Source: Pseudomonas sp. Teo4 (GTDB lineage Bacteria; Pseudomonadota; Gammaproteobacteria; Pseudomonadales; Pseudomonadaceae). Taken from it: a stretch of 64,000 nucleotides of DNA. The stretch covers positions 1,116,001 through 1,180,000 of the forward strand of contig NZ_JAXCIL010000002.1 in assembly GCF_034387475.1 (NCBI RefSeq), read 5' to 3'. Below, piece by piece: positions 34,508 through 44,169 of this stretch. A program made the translations under genes and the position numbers. The stretch's first letter is position 1; every line of letters starts with the position of its first letter. The notes under the pieces were generated by a model. It was not told the DNA's origin, ran no database searches, and worked only from the letters and a program-made list of their open reading frames with translations.

Positions 34508-35908
34508 TCAGATCTGCATCGCCATCCCATCCACATTCATCGCCGCCTGGCGCAAGGCCTCGGAGCGGGTCGGGTGTGGGTGGCAGGTGAGGGCGATGTC
34601 TTCGGCCGAGGCTGAGAACTCCATGGCGACACAGAATTCGCCGATCATCTCGCTGACACTCGGGCCGACCAGATGAACGCCCAGCACTTCATCAGTGTTG
34701 GCATCGGCGATGACCTTGGCGAAGCCTTCGGTCTCGTGGTTGATCTTGGCTCGGCTGTTGGCGGTGAAGGGGAACTTGCCGACCTTGTAGGCACGGCCCT
34801 CGGCCTTGAGCTGCTCCTCGGTCTTGCCGACGCTGGCCAGTTCGGGGCGGGTGTAGATCACGCCTGGGATCAGGTTGTAGTTGACCTCATGCGGCTTGCC
34901 GGCGATTCGCTCGATGCACGCAACCGCTTCGTCTTCGGCTTTGTGCGCCAGCATCGGGCCGGAGGTGACGTCGCCGATGACCCAGACGCCGGGCACCGAA
35001 GTACGATGGTGCTGGTTGTCGAGCATGCCGCGCTTGTCGGTTTCCAGGCCCACGCTTTCCAGGTTCAGGCCCTTGGTATAAGGACGGCGGCCGATGGCGA
35101 CCAGTACGTAATCGGCTTGCAACGTTTCGGCGGCACCACCAGCGGCAGGCTCTAGGGTGAGGCTGACGCCGTCGGCCGAGGCGTTGGCCTGGGTAACCTT
35201 GCTGCCCAGCTTGAAGGCCATACCTTGTTTGGCCAGGGCCTTCTGCAGGGTCTTGGCGGTTTCTTCGTCCGTGCCCGGGCAGATGCGGTCGAGGTACTCG
35301 ATGACGGTGACTTGGGCGCCAAGACGTCGCCATACCGAACCCAGTTCCAGGCCGATCACCCCAGCGCCGATCACCACCAGGTGCTTGGGCACCTGTGGCA
35401 GGGCGAGGGCACCAGTGGAGTCGATGATGCGCTGGTTATCGATGGTTACACCGGGCAGCGGAGTCGGCTCGGAGCCGGTGGCGATGACGATGTCCTTGGC
35501 TTGCAGTGTGGTTTCGCTGCCGTCTTCTGCCTTGACGATAACCTTGCCTACGCCATCCAGACGGCCCCAACCTTTGACCCAGTCGACCTTGTTCTTGCGG
35601 AACAGGTATTCGATGCCCTTGGTCAGGCCGGTCACGCTCTCGTCCTTCTGCTTCATCATCTGGGCAAGATTGAGGGTGGGTTTCACCTCGATACCAAGGT
35701 GCGCGAACTCGTCGCCGCTGGCGGCTTCGTAAAGTTCAGAGGCATGCAGCAGCGCCTTGGATGGCATGCAGCCAACATTCAGGCAGGTGCCGCCCAAGGT
35801 CGAGCGGCCTTCCACGCAGGCCACGCTCATGCCCAGCTGACCGGCACGGATCGCCGCGTTGTAGCCGCCGGGGCCGCCGCCGATGATCACTACGTCGTAG
35901 GATTTCAT
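34508..35908 (-). CDS. lpd: Dihydrolipoyl dehydrogenase
   Basis: This 466-residue E3 flavoenzyme reoxidises dihydrolipoamide of 2-oxoacid dehydrogenases or the glycine cleavage system with NAD. The FAD motif is YDVVIIGGGPGGYNAAIRAG, the redox disulfide GGTCLNVGCMPSK, the NAD motif VVIGAGVIGLELGSVW, and the C-terminal HPHPTRSE has the His-Glu pair. It stands alone, away from any E1/E2 operon, as the third P. putida Lpd does. A decayed copy of its 3' end lies at 30356-30413. Confidence 0.95.
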   Translation of the reverse strand: MKSYDVVIIGGGPGGYNAAIRAGQLGMSVACVEGRSTLGGTCLNVGCMPSKALLHASELYEAASGDEFAHLGIEVKPTLNLAQMMKQKDESVTGLTKGIEYLFRKNKVDWVKGWGRLDGVGKVIVKAEDGSETTLQAKDIVIATGSEPTPLPGVTIDNQRIIDSTGALALPQVPKHLVVIGAGVIGLELGSVWRRLGAQVTVIEYLDRICPGTDEETAKTLQKALAKQGMAFKLGSKVTQANASADGVSLTLEPAAGGAAETLQADYVLVAIGRRPYTKGLNLESVGLETDKRGMLDNQHHRTSVPGVWVIGDVTSGPMLAHKAEDEAVACIERIAGKPHEVNYNLIPGVIYTRPELASVGKTEEQLKAEGRAYKVGKFPFTANSRAKINHETEGFAKVIADANTDEVLGVHLVGPSVSEMIGEFCVAMEFSASAEDIALTCHPHPTRSEALRQAAMNVDGMAMQI

Positions 35909-35966
35909 GGGTTCTACTCCAGGATTAAGAAGCGCGAGAGGGGCACAAGGTTAGTCTGAGCGCACG

Positions 35967-35982
35967 AGATTGTATACAATCT
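35967..35982. promoter_or_regulatory. 16-bp perfect palindrome AGATTGTATACAATCT
   Basis: It lies 58 bp upstream of the lpd ATG and 133 bp from cfa. TTGTATACAA is typical of operators bound by GntR-family regulators of the FadR/FCD branch (family knowledge). No GntR gene is nearby. Confidence 0.6.
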
Positions 35983-36115
35983 ATGAGTCTTTCATGTCTG
36001 TTAGTTCTAGACCATGGTCGTGTTTAGAGGAAACTTCGTACCAATGAACTACCCTTTTGCGGTGGCGTCCCAATTGTTAGGTGTCACGCCCGCTACATGA
36101 AAGGGAGGGTCATCG

Positions 36116-37300
36116 ATGCTTGCGCAACTTCCACCCGCGTTGCAAAGCCTGCACTTACCTTTGCGTCTGAAGTTGTGGGACGGTAACCAGTTCGATCTTG
36201 GGCCAAGCCCACACGTCACGATCCTGATCAAGGAGCCTCAGCTGATTACCCAATTGACTCACCCCAGCCTGGGTGAGTTGGGCGAGGCGTTCATTGAAGG
36301 CAAGCTGGAGCTTGAGGGCGACATCGGGGAAGTCATTCGGGTTTGCGACGAGCTCAGTGAGGCCTTGCTCACCGATGAGGATGAAACCTCGCCGCAGCGT
36401 AAGTCCCATGACAAGGATACGGACGCTGAAGCCATTTCCTATCACTACGACCTGTCCAACGAGTTCTATCAGCTGTGGCTCGATCCGGACATGGCGTATT
36501 CATGCGCCTACTTCAAAGAGGTGGACAACACCCTCGCCCAAGCCCAGCAAGACAAGTTCGATCACCTGTGCCGCAAGTTACGTCTGCAGGCTGGGGACTA
36601 TCTGCTTGATGTCGGTTGTGGGTGGGGTGGGCTTTCACGTTTTGCTGCGCGAGAGTATGGCGCCAAGGTGTTCGGTATCACGTTGAGCAAAGAGCAGCTC
36701 AAGCTTGCGCGTCAGCGGGTGAAGGAGGAGGGGCTGGCCGACAAGGTCAATCTGCAGATTCTCGACTACCGCGACTTGCCTCAGGACGGCCGCTTCGACA
36801 AGGTGGTCAGCGTCGGCATGTTCGAGCACGTTGGGCACGCCAACCTCGACTTGTACTGTCAGCGTCTGTTCGGTGCCGTGCGTGATGGAGGCCTGGTGAT
36901 GAACCATGGCATCACCGCCAGACACGTGGATGGTCGCCCGGTCGGGCGGGGCGCTGGCGAGTTCATCGACCGCTATGTATTCCCTAACGGTGAGCTGCCG
37001 CATCTGTCGATGATCAGCGCCAGTATCGGTGAGACCGGCCTTGAAGTGGTGGATGTGGAGAGCCTGCGTCTGCATTACGCCAAGACTCTCAACCACTGGA
37101 GCGAAAACCTTGAGAACCAACTGCACAAGGCTGCAGACCTGGTTCCGGAAAAGACCTTGCGCATCTGGCGCCTGTACTTGGCGGGTTGTGCCTATGCGTT
37201 CCAGAAGGGCTGGATCAACCTGCACCAGATTCTGGCAGTGAAGCCCTATGCCGATGGCCACCACGACCTGCCTTGGACCCGTGAAGACCTTTACCGCTAA
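36116..37300 (+). CDS. cfa: Cyclopropane-fatty-acyl-phospholipid synthase
   Basis: This 394-residue enzyme transfers a methylene from SAM to unsaturated acyl chains of membrane phospholipids. Key segments are ISYHYDLSNEFYQLWLDPDMAYSCAYF, LDVGCGWGGLSRFAAREYG (SAM), VSVGMFEHVGHANL and MNHGITARH. AAGGGAGGG precedes ATG 36116. It is divergent from lpd and convergent with cls. Confidence 0.94.
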   Translation: MLAQLPPALQSLHLPLRLKLWDGNQFDLGPSPHVTILIKEPQLITQLTHPSLGELGEAFIEGKLELEGDIGEVIRVCDELSEALLTDEDETSPQRKSHDKDTDAEAISYHYDLSNEFYQLWLDPDMAYSCAYFKEVDNTLAQAQQDKFDHLCRKLRLQAGDYLLDVGCGWGGLSRFAAREYGAKVFGITLSKEQLKLARQRVKEEGLADKVNLQILDYRDLPQDGRFDKVVSVGMFEHVGHANLDLYCQRLFGAVRDGGLVMNHGITARHVDGRPVGRGAGEFIDRYVFPNGELPHLSMISASIGETGLEVVDVESLRLHYAKTLNHWSENLENQLHKAADLVPEKTLRIWRLYLAGCAYAFQKGWINLHQILAVKPYADGHHDLPWTREDLYR

Positions 37301-37304
37301 CCCC

Positions 37305-38744
37305 TCACAGAATCGGTGAGATCAGTCGGGCGATTCGCATCCCCAGTTGTTGAAGGCGATGCGTATCCCGGCTGTCTTCCGCAGTGATTTCCCTGGCATG
37401 TTCAAAGTCATGGATCAGCATGCTCTCGACTTGGTCTGCGAATACGCGGTCGATGGTGAGCAGGGTGATTTCAAAGTTCAGGCGGAACGAGCGGTTGTCC
37501 AGGTTCGCACTGCCGATGGCGCTGACTTCGTCGTCCACCAACACCACCTTCTGATGAAGAAAGCCTGGCAGGTAGCGGAACATGCGCACGCCTGCTCGCA
37601 CTGCCTCGAAGGCGAACAGGCTCGAGGCAGCGTAGACAATTCTATGGTCCGGTCGCGATGGAATCAGAATGCGTACATCCACCCCCCGCAGGACGGCCAG
37701 GCGCAAGGCGGCGAACACGGCCTCGTCGGGGATGAAGTAGGGGCTGGTGATCCACACGCGTCGGGTCGCAGAGTGAATGGCCTCGATGAAGAACAGCGAA
37801 CAGGTTTCTTGAGGGTCCGCCGGGCCGCTGGCCAAGGCTTGGCAAAGCACGCCGTTTTCCGGGTAGGCATCCGGCAAGATCAGTGGGGGTAGCTGGCGCG
37901 TGGCCCAGTACCAATCTTCGGCAAATGACTCTTGCAGGCAGGCCAGCACCGGACCACTCACTTGCACATGGGTGTCGCGCCAAGGTGATAAACGCGGATG
38001 CCCTCCAAGGTATTCGTCACCGACATTGTGACCGCCGATGAACCCAAGCAGGCCATCCACCACGACGATCTTGCGATGGTTGCGGAAGTTGACCTGGAAG
38101 CGGTTGAACCAGCCGCGTCGGGTTGCGAATGCATGTATCTGAACACCGCCATCACGCAGTACCTGGCTGTAGGCCGCGGGCAAGGCATGGCTGCCAACCC
38201 GGTCATACAGCACGAAGACCCTCACCCCCTCGGCAGCCTTGCGTAGCAACAACTGCTGAAGCTCTTTGCCGATGACGTCATCGTGGATAATGAAAAATTG
38301 CACCAGCACCGCTTGCTGTGCGTTGGCGATGGCCGCAAAGATGGCATCGAAGGTCGCTGTTCCGTTGATCAGCAGTTTCACCTGGTTGTTCGCCAGGCAC
38401 GGCATTCGCCCGAGCTTGGGCATCGCCCGCAAGGCTGCGTAACTTTCCGATTCTCTCGCTGTAAGGGCTTCCTCTACCCAGGGCCGCCAATTGAGGTTGG
38501 CCATGGCCACGTGCATTTCCTGGTTGGCCTGCCGGCGAGCGTGGATGTAGGCATAGAAGGAGCGTGCGCCGAAGACCAGGTAAGGGACCAGGGTGAGGTA
38601 GGGAATGAAGAACAGCGACATGGCCCAGGCAATGGCGCCTTGGGCGGTGCGTACGGTGAACACCGCATGCAGGGCAGCGAATATGCCGACCAGGTGAATC
38701 ACACCCAGCACGTAACCGAAGAAGTAGGGGCTGTGGTAATCCAT
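37305..38744 (-). CDS. cls: Cardiolipin synthase
   Basis: This is a 479-residue phospholipase D-family membrane enzyme that joins phosphatidylglycerols to cardiolipin. Two N-terminal helices (about 5-60) precede two HKD motifs, [24 protein letters not shown] and [27 protein letters not shown] 38744 ([14 protein letters not shown]) has AGGA five bases upstream; longer starts are possible. It ends 4 bp from the convergent cfa stop. Confidence 0.92.
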   Translation of the reverse strand: MDYHSPYFFGYVLGVIHLVGIFAALHAVFTVRTAQGAIAWAMSLFFIPYLTLVPYLVFGARSFYAYIHARRQANQEMHVAMANLNWRPWVEEALTARESESYAALRAMPKLGRMPCLANNQVKLLINGTATFDAIFAAIANAQQAVLVQFFIIHDDVIGKELQQLLLRKAAEGVRVFVLYDRVGSHALPAAYSQVLRDGGVQIHAFATRRGWFNRFQVNFRNHRKIVVVDGLLGFIGGHNVGDEYLGGHPRLSPWRDTHVQVSGPVLACLQESFAEDWYWATRQLPPLILPDAYPENGVLCQALASGPADPQETCSLFFIEAIHSATRRVWITSPYFIPDEAVFAALRLAVLRGVDVRILIPSRPDHRIVYAASSLFAFEAVRAGVRMFRYLPGFLHQKVVLVDDEVSAIGSANLDNRSFRLNFEITLLTIDRVFADQVESMLIHDFEHAREITAEDSRDTHRLQQLGMRIARLISPIL

Positions 38745-38875
38745 ACGCATCCTGCTTGCCGAATACACTTGGGATAACAGAACACGTTCAGGGTATGGCT
38801 TGCAACCCGCGAACGGATTTAGCGTCTAAGGCACAGTCCGGCCCGTTGGCCGGCTTTCTCGAGGAGCGTTCGTCC

Positions 38876-39403
38876 ATGAAGATTCGTCTGCCACTGTTGG
38901 TTCTGGCCCTGGGCCTGAGCAGCCCTGTGGTGCATGCGCAGATGTTGCAACCTGGCCTGTGGGAGTTGACCACCAGCAACATGCAGGTCGATGGCAAGCC
39001 TTTGCCCGACATGGAATTCATGCTTGGCCAATTGAAGAACCTGCCACCGGAGCAGCGGGCGATGATGGAGGGTGTGCTGGCCAAGCAGGGTGTCACTGTG
39101 GGCGGAAAGGGCGTGCGTTCTTGCCTCACTCCCGAGCAGGTCAAGACCGATGACATTCCGCTTCAGGACCCTAAGTCCGGGTGCACGCAGAAGGTTACCG
39201 ACCGCACTGGCAATGTCTGGAAGTTCCAATTCAGCTGCCCACGAGCCCAAGGCACTGGGCAGGCTACCTTCCTCAGTGATCGGGAGTTCCACACTCAGGT
39301 CAGCGGTACCTTCAATGCTTCGGGTGTTCAGCAGCAAGGCAGCATGAACACCAAAGCGGTCTGGCTGGGTAGCGATTGCGGTACCGTCAAACCTCGCAGC
39401 TGA
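38876..39403 (+). CDS. DUF3617 secreted protein
   Basis: This is a 175-residue protein with signal peptide (MKIRLPLLVLALGLSSPVVHA). The DUF3617 pattern is visible in LQPGLWELTTSNMQVDGKPLPD, a conserved Cys in RSCLTPEQV and C-terminal NTKAVWLGSDCG. It is periplasmic, of unknown function. GAGGAGCG precedes ATG 38876. It is divergent from cls. Confidence 0.85.
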   Translation: MKIRLPLLVLALGLSSPVVHAQMLQPGLWELTTSNMQVDGKPLPDMEFMLGQLKNLPPEQRAMMEGVLAKQGVTVGGKGVRSCLTPEQVKTDDIPLQDPKSGCTQKVTDRTGNVWKFQFSCPRAQGTGQATFLSDREFHTQVSGTFNASGVQQQGSMNTKAVWLGSDCGTVKPRS

Positions 39404-39407
39404 GTCT

Positions 39408-40295
39408 TCACCATTGCCACTGGCTTGTGGCGACTGCGTCGTGGGCGTGCAGGCTTTCTGCATGTTCCACGCGCACGGTGAAAGCCGAGCTCCAACTCAA
39501 CTGCCGCAGCGATAGGTGAATACGTCGTGCGGCATCTTCACAGAACATCAGGTTCTGTCCGTTGGCCAGTGCGAAGGCCTGTTCGTCAGCACGCTTGACC
39601 GCCGTCTGAACGGCAGTGCCCAAACTGGATTCGATGCTGTCGATCAACTCGGTCACGGGAATCCGGTCCAGTTTGTCCTGCAGTCGCACGCGAACCAACG
39701 CCTGGCTGCGTTGGCTATGGGGTGTTGCGACAATACCCTGCGTGCTCCCAAGCCACTGCAGCACGGCATCATGGCTAATTTCCTGGTCGCCAAAATCCGC
39801 CTGAAACTGCCGCTGAATCAACTGTCTGGCAAGGGCTGCCGAGCATGGGCAGGTGGATGAATACGGCACGCGGATGGATAGTTCCACGTGGAACATTTCA
39901 TTTTCAATCTTTGCATCGATCGTTACTGCATAGCTTTTCCAGCCTGTTAACGGGCTGACCAGAGCAGGCCGCTTCAGCAGATGATCGAAGTTCAGGCGCA
40001 GGTAAGCGGCTGAAGACAGACCTTCATGGCTGCTGAGGAAATCCGCTAGTAAACGACGAATGGAAAGCGGTGTAAGTGTTTGCTGTTCCAATGTCTCTAG
40101 CGAGAGGTACAGCCGCGACATGTGAATGCCACGCGAAGTTTCGTCCACCAGGCTGACACCCGCGTCGGCCGTTGCCGCCACGCTACGTCCCTCGAATTGG
40201 ATGGGCAAGGCGATGCCGCACATGCCGACCCAGTCCAAGGGTATGGCGTGCTGTTGGGTTTGCGCAGCGATATCGGGAAGCGTCAGGCTGGTCAT
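39408..40295 (-). CDS. folE2: GTP cyclohydrolase IB (FolE2)
   Basis: This is a 295-residue zinc-independent alternative to FolE that makes dihydroneopterin triphosphate for folate. Conserved FolE2 parts include the metal-ligand Cys region PYSSTCPCSAALARQL and the Glu/His-rich AFALANGQNLMFCEDAARRIHLSL. FolE2 is used under zinc starvation and is commonly Zur-regulated. The Zur-like box at 40752 and the cobW genes beside it fit. It follows the small secreted-protein gene by 23 bp. Confidence 0.92.
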   Translation of the reverse strand: MTSLTLPDIAAQTQQHAIPLDWVGMCGIALPIQFEGRSVAATADAGVSLVDETSRGIHMSRLYLSLETLEQQTLTPLSIRRLLADFLSSHEGLSSAAYLRLNFDHLLKRPALVSPLTGWKSYAVTIDAKIENEMFHVELSIRVPYSSTCPCSAALARQLIQRQFQADFGDQEISHDAVLQWLGSTQGIVATPHSQRSQALVRVRLQDKLDRIPVTELIDSIESSLGTAVQTAVKRADEQAFALANGQNLMFCEDAARRIHLSLRQLSWSSAFTVRVEHAESLHAHDAVATSQWQW

Positions 40296-40318
40296 CTGTT
40301 AGTCCAGGAAAAGTGTCG

Positions 40319-40699
40319 TCAGCGGCAACCGCCGACCAGGCTGCAATGCAGATTGAACCGTTCTCCGCTGGAACTCGACACACGGTTCAGTGTGGTCCAG
40401 CCAACACGGCGGCTGTAACCGACCCAGGCTTCACCGTCGCTGGCTACCCCGGTGAAGAATGTCAGCGTGCCGAAGCGGCTGTTGGTCTGTGCCCAAAAGC
40501 GGCGGCTGGCGCGGTCATAACCTCGCAGGTACAGGTTGCTGTGATCTGTGCGCACACTGTAGTAACTGCCCTTGCCGTCATGACAGGCCAGCAGGGTGGC
40601 GCTGCGTGTGCACAACGCGAGGTTGCCGCCACTGGGCATGGCGAACAGTGGCGACGGCACGATGAGCAACAGCAGCACGACTGCGCGTGACAGGTTCAT
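40319..40699 (-). CDS. Small secreted protein of the zinc cluster
   Basis: This is a 126-residue protein with a signal peptide (MNLSRAVVLLLLIVPSPLFA). The mature part is polar, with four cysteines (LALCTRS, LLACHDG, LHCSLVGGCR) probably in two disulfides. It shares the divergent promoter region with cobW and precedes folE2. I do not recognise a domain; co-regulation suggests a role in zinc shortage. Confidence 0.7.
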   Translation of the reverse strand: MNLSRAVVLLLLIVPSPLFAMPSGGNLALCTRSATLLACHDGKGSYYSVRTDHSNLYLRGYDRASRRFWAQTNSRFGTLTFFTGVASDGEAWVGYSRRVGWTTLNRVSSSSGERFNLHCSLVGGCR

Positions 40700-40751
40700 T
40701 TTCCAACTCCGGGCAACGCATCCGACGAGAACGGCTTGGCGAAATTGTATT

Positions 40752-40764
40752 GTTACTTTATAAC
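40752..40764. promoter_or_regulatory. Probable Zur box GTTACTTTATAAC
   Basis: The site matches the pseudomonad Zur consensus GTTATA-N2-ATAAC except at two positions, within TGTTA-N5-TAACA. It sits between the divergent secreted-protein/folE2 and cobW genes and could repress both when zinc is plentiful. Confidence 0.6.
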
Positions 40765-40812
40765 ATTATGCAATGCATCGCTTCGAATGCGTCCGCCTGA
40801 AGAGGTTTCGCC

Positions 40813-42021
40813 ATGTCCAATCGTTTACCCGTTACCGTGTTGTCCGGCTTTCTTGGCGCCGGCAAAAGCACGCTGCTCAACCACGTACTGCGTAATCGCG
40901 ACAACCTGCGGGTCGCGGTGATCGTCAACGACATGAGCGAAATCAACATCGACGCCAGTGAGGTGCAGCGCAACGTCAGCCTGAACCGCGCAGAGGAAAA
41001 GCTGGTGGAGATGAGCAACGGCTGCATCTGCTGCACCTTGCGCGAGGACCTGCTTGAGGAAGTTGCACGGTTGGCTCAGGACGGCCGCTTCGATTACCTG
41101 CTGATCGAGTCCACTGGCATTTCCGAACCCCTGCCGGTTGCTGAGACGTTCACCTTCCGCGACGAGCAAGGTCGCAGCCTTTCCGACATGGCGCGCCTGG
41201 ACACCATGGTCACGGTTGTCGACGGCCTGAATTTCCTGCGCGACTATCAAGCTGCCGAGAGCCTGGCCAGCCGCGGTGAAACGCTAGGCGAAGAGGATGA
41301 GCGTTCGATCAGCGACCTGTTGATCGAGCAGGTGGAGTTTGCCGATGTGTTGCTGTTGAGCAAGATCGACCTGATCAGCCAGCACGAGCGTGAAGAACTC
41401 ACGGCCATTTTGCGTAGCCTCAACGCACGTGCGCAGATCGTACCGATGGTCATGGGCCAGGTACCGCTGGCGCAAATTCTGGATACGCGTCTGTTTGATT
41501 TTGACCAAGCGGCGCAGTCGCCGGGTTGGCTGCAGGAACTGCGAGGCGAGCATATGCCGGAGACGGAGGAGTACGGAATCGCAGCCACCACCTGGCAAGC
41601 GCGCCGGCCCTTGCATCCACAGCGCTTCTTCGACTTTATCCACAACCCTTGGAATAACGGCCGTCTGCTGCGCTCGAAAGGCTTCTTCTGGCTGGCCAGC
41701 AAATTCCAGGAGGCCGGCAGTTGGTCACAGGCCGGCGGCATGATGCGTCATGGCATGGCGGGTCGCTGGTGGCGGTTTGTGCCACAGGAGCAGTGGCCGC
41801 AGGATGAAGAGAACACTGCCGCCATTCTCAAACTGTGGACAGAAGAATGCGGGGACTGCCGACAGGAGTTGGTGTTTATCGGGCAGCACATAGACTTCGA
41901 TAAGTTATCCACAGAACTGGATGCCTGCCTGTTGACCGACGAAGAAATGAACCTCGGCCCTATGGCCTGGCTGCGTCTTCCGGACCCCTTCGGACCCTGG
42001 CATGAGGAGGCGGCAGCATGA
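40813..42021 (+). CDS. COG0523/CobW-family zinc GTPase (ZigA-like)
   Basis: This is a 402-residue G3E GTPase. The P-loop is [18 protein letters not shown]; the metal motif [13 protein letters not shown] (CxCC) and the guanine-recognition SKIDLIS follow. COG0523 proteins of this type act as zinc metallochaperones under deficiency. It directly follows the Zur-like box. Its stop overlaps the next start (ATGA). Confidence 0.92.
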   Translation: MSNRLPVTVLSGFLGAGKSTLLNHVLRNRDNLRVAVIVNDMSEINIDASEVQRNVSLNRAEEKLVEMSNGCICCTLREDLLEEVARLAQDGRFDYLLIESTGISEPLPVAETFTFRDEQGRSLSDMARLDTMVTVVDGLNFLRDYQAAESLASRGETLGEEDERSISDLLIEQVEFADVLLLSKIDLISQHEREELTAILRSLNARAQIVPMVMGQVPLAQILDTRLFDFDQAAQSPGWLQELRGEHMPETEEYGIAATTWQARRPLHPQRFFDFIHNPWNNGRLLRSKGFFWLASKFQEAGSWSQAGGMMRHGMAGRWWRFVPQEQWPQDEENTAAILKLWTEECGDCRQELVFIGQHIDFDKLSTELDACLLTDEEMNLGPMAWLRLPDPFGPWHEEAAA

Positions 42022-42644
42022 GGCTGGCCCAGAAGCCTGTGGATATCCACCAGGTCTTTGGTGAATCGCCCCAGAGCCTGGCCGACATTCTGCTCGAAGG
42101 CGTCAACCTTGCGGTCTGGCAACGCCGCTTACCTGCGCAGATCGAGGACTTTGCAGCGCTGGTGCTCAGCCTTGAACAACCGCTGGCGGATGAACGAGTG
42201 TTGGAGGTGGACGAACATCAGCCCCCACGCTTGAACAATCTGCTGCCTGAAGCTGCCGATTTACATGGGTACGAAAGTTTCGTCGCCGATGTGGCCTGGT
42301 TGGTTGCGGCGTTCACCTGCCTGCTGGGTGCACGCCGGGTTGGTTTGCGTCTGCGGGTACTGCAAGGTGCCATGTGCCCGCGCTTTCATGTCGACCACGT
42401 GCCATTGCGCTTGCTCACGACCTACGTCGGGCCGGGTAGCGAGTGGCTGCGCGAAGGTGCAATCAGGCGTGAGGGCTTGCACCTCGCTCCCGCACCTGTG
42501 GATAACATCGAGTGCCTCAAGGCGGGCGAGGTTGCCATTCTCAAAGGCGAGAAATGGCTGGGCAACGAAGGTGCCGGGCTGGTCCATCGTTCTCCTTCGG
42601 GCAGCGAGCGGCGCCTGCTGTTCAGCCTTGACTGGTTGGCATGA
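42018..42644 (+). CDS. DUF1826 protein
   Basis: This is a 208-residue protein starting inside the cobW stop. DUF1826 features include [26 protein letters not shown], where HxD could bind a metal, and [18 protein letters not shown] near the end. The arrangement resembles 2-oxoglutarate-dependent dioxygenase folds (inference). It is co-transcribed with cobW and probably belongs to the zinc-starvation response. Confidence 0.82.
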   Translation: MRLAQKPVDIHQVFGESPQSLADILLEGVNLAVWQRRLPAQIEDFAALVLSLEQPLADERVLEVDEHQPPRLNNLLPEAADLHGYESFVADVAWLVAAFTCLLGARRVGLRLRVLQGAMCPRFHVDHVPLRLLTTYVGPGSEWLREGAIRREGLHLAPAPVDNIECLKAGEVAILKGEKWLGNEGAGLVHRSPSGSERRLLFSLDWLA

Positions 42645-42684
42645 AGGGGCATAGTGGGCGGCATATCTGTCTCGAAGCCATAGC

Positions 42685-43656
42685 ATGCTGCAGAACATTC
42701 CCACACATGTCATCGCGGGCCCGCTGGGCGCCGGCAAGACCAGCCTGATCCGCCAGTTGTTGGCCCAGCGTCCAGCAAACGAACGCTGGGCCGTACTGGT
42801 CAATGAATTTGGCCAGGTTGGGCTGGATGCTGCGCTACTGCATCAGGATCAGGACGGCATTGCCATAGGTGAAGTGGCCGGCGGCTGCCTGTGCTGTGTC
42901 AATGGCATGCCGTTTCAGGTTGGATTGGGCCGGCTTCTGCGCAAGGCCCGACCCGATCGTCTGTTCATCGAGCCTTCGGGGCTCGGCCACCCCCTGCAAC
43001 TGCTGAACCAGCTCGGGCAAGCGCCCTGGATTGGGGTGCTGGCAGTGCAGCCACTGTTGATGGTTGTGGATGCCTTGGCGCTGGCCCGCGCAGAGCCCTT
43101 GCCGGAGGCTCAAACACAAGCCTTGCAGGCTTCCGGGCTGGTGGTTTTCAACAAGTCGGAGTCTGTGGATGAAGAAAACCGGCTGTTGATAAGTAATCGG
43201 CTGGTAGGAAAGCAGGGCTTTTGGACCGATTACGGCGTGCTGCCGTTGAGCATGCTTCCTGTTTCGTCCACAGGCAGCGAGCAGGTACAGCCTGTGGAAA
43301 ACCTGGTTGTGGGTAATTTACCGTCACCACCTACAGCCCTGTGGACAGATCCGCAGCTGCCAATTTGTCTTTTCCACAAGGGTGAAGGTGGCTGGAGTAT
43401 CGGCTGGCGTTGGCATCCCAGCCAGTGCTTCGATCCGCCGCGTCTGCGAGCGTTTCTTCAAGCCTGGCCATGGCGTCGTGCCAAGGGGGTTATCCACAGC
43501 GCTCAAGGTTGGCAGTCGTTCAATGGCCTCAACGGCGTGGTGCAGGACTGGCAGCCAAGCGATTGGCGAAAGGACTCACGAATCGAACTGATCTTCGAGC
43601 AAGCTCAGCCCCAGCAGGCCCTCAACGATGCGCTGAGTGATTGCCGAATCAGCTGA
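42685..43656 (+). CDS. Second COG0523/CobW-family GTPase
   Basis: This is a 323-residue GTPase. The P-loop is VIAGPLGAGKTSLIRQLL, the metal motif GGCLCCVNGMPFQ (CxCC), and FNKSESVDEENR is in the place of the NKxD motif, with Ser for the usual second position. It is shorter and divergent from the first cobW. It follows DUF1826 by 40 bp and completes the group. Confidence 0.87.
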   Translation: MLQNIPTHVIAGPLGAGKTSLIRQLLAQRPANERWAVLVNEFGQVGLDAALLHQDQDGIAIGEVAGGCLCCVNGMPFQVGLGRLLRKARPDRLFIEPSGLGHPLQLLNQLGQAPWIGVLAVQPLLMVVDALALARAEPLPEAQTQALQASGLVVFNKSESVDEENRLLISNRLVGKQGFWTDYGVLPLSMLPVSSTGSEQVQPVENLVVGNLPSPPTALWTDPQLPICLFHKGEGGWSIGWRWHPSQCFDPPRLRAFLQAWPWRRAKGVIHSAQGWQSFNGLNGVVQDWQPSDWRKDSRIELIFEQAQPQQALNDALSDCRIS

Positions 43657-44055
43657 TCAATTGCGCCAGCGATTGTGCTCCTGGCGCCACTGCTGCATCT
43701 CGATCACATTGTCGCCCCGAGGCGGAGTCTTGATCTCGAACGGGTAGGGGGCCAGTTCGATCTGCACGCTATGGGCACCAAATTGAGTCACGGTGCCTGG
43801 GTGGCGTTGCTCGCCGGTGACCGTGAATTCGAAAGCATAGACCCGCGCCAGGCGTTTTCTGCCGTTTGCATCGCGGATGAAGGCGATACGTTTGAGTGCA
43901 ACGGCGTCGTCGAGCAATTCAAGGTCGAGCTTGGCGCAATGCTGCTTGACCCGCTCCAGGGCTTTTTCGCGCAGCCCGTGGTTGTGCCACAACCAAGCGC
44001 CTGCCGTGGCCACCAGCATCAGGACGAGAAGGTTCTCAAGGGTCAACATTTGCAT
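43657..44055 (-). CDS. DUF3301 membrane-anchored protein
   Basis: This is a 132-residue protein with one N-terminal helix (about 6-22, [19 protein letters not shown]) and a polar domain ending [32 protein letters not shown] fits DUF3301. GGAG precedes ATG 44055; ATG 44049 is also possible. It is divergent from pdxY and convergent with the cobW group. Function unknown. Confidence 0.8.
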   Translation of the reverse strand: MQMLTLENLLVLMLVATAGAWLWHNHGLREKALERVKQHCAKLDLELLDDAVALKRIAFIRDANGRKRLARVYAFEFTVTGEQRHPGTVTQFGAHSVQIELAPYPFEIKTPPRGDNVIEMQQWRQEHNRWRN

Positions 44056-44169
44056 ATGCTCCAAACAGGTCGAACCAGCTTAACTGCGTCCCTGGCCTGT
44101 CGTACAGGTGGCAATCGAGTTCATACTGCGCTGCGCACAATTCTTGAAACAGCTTTGGAAACCTCCCGC

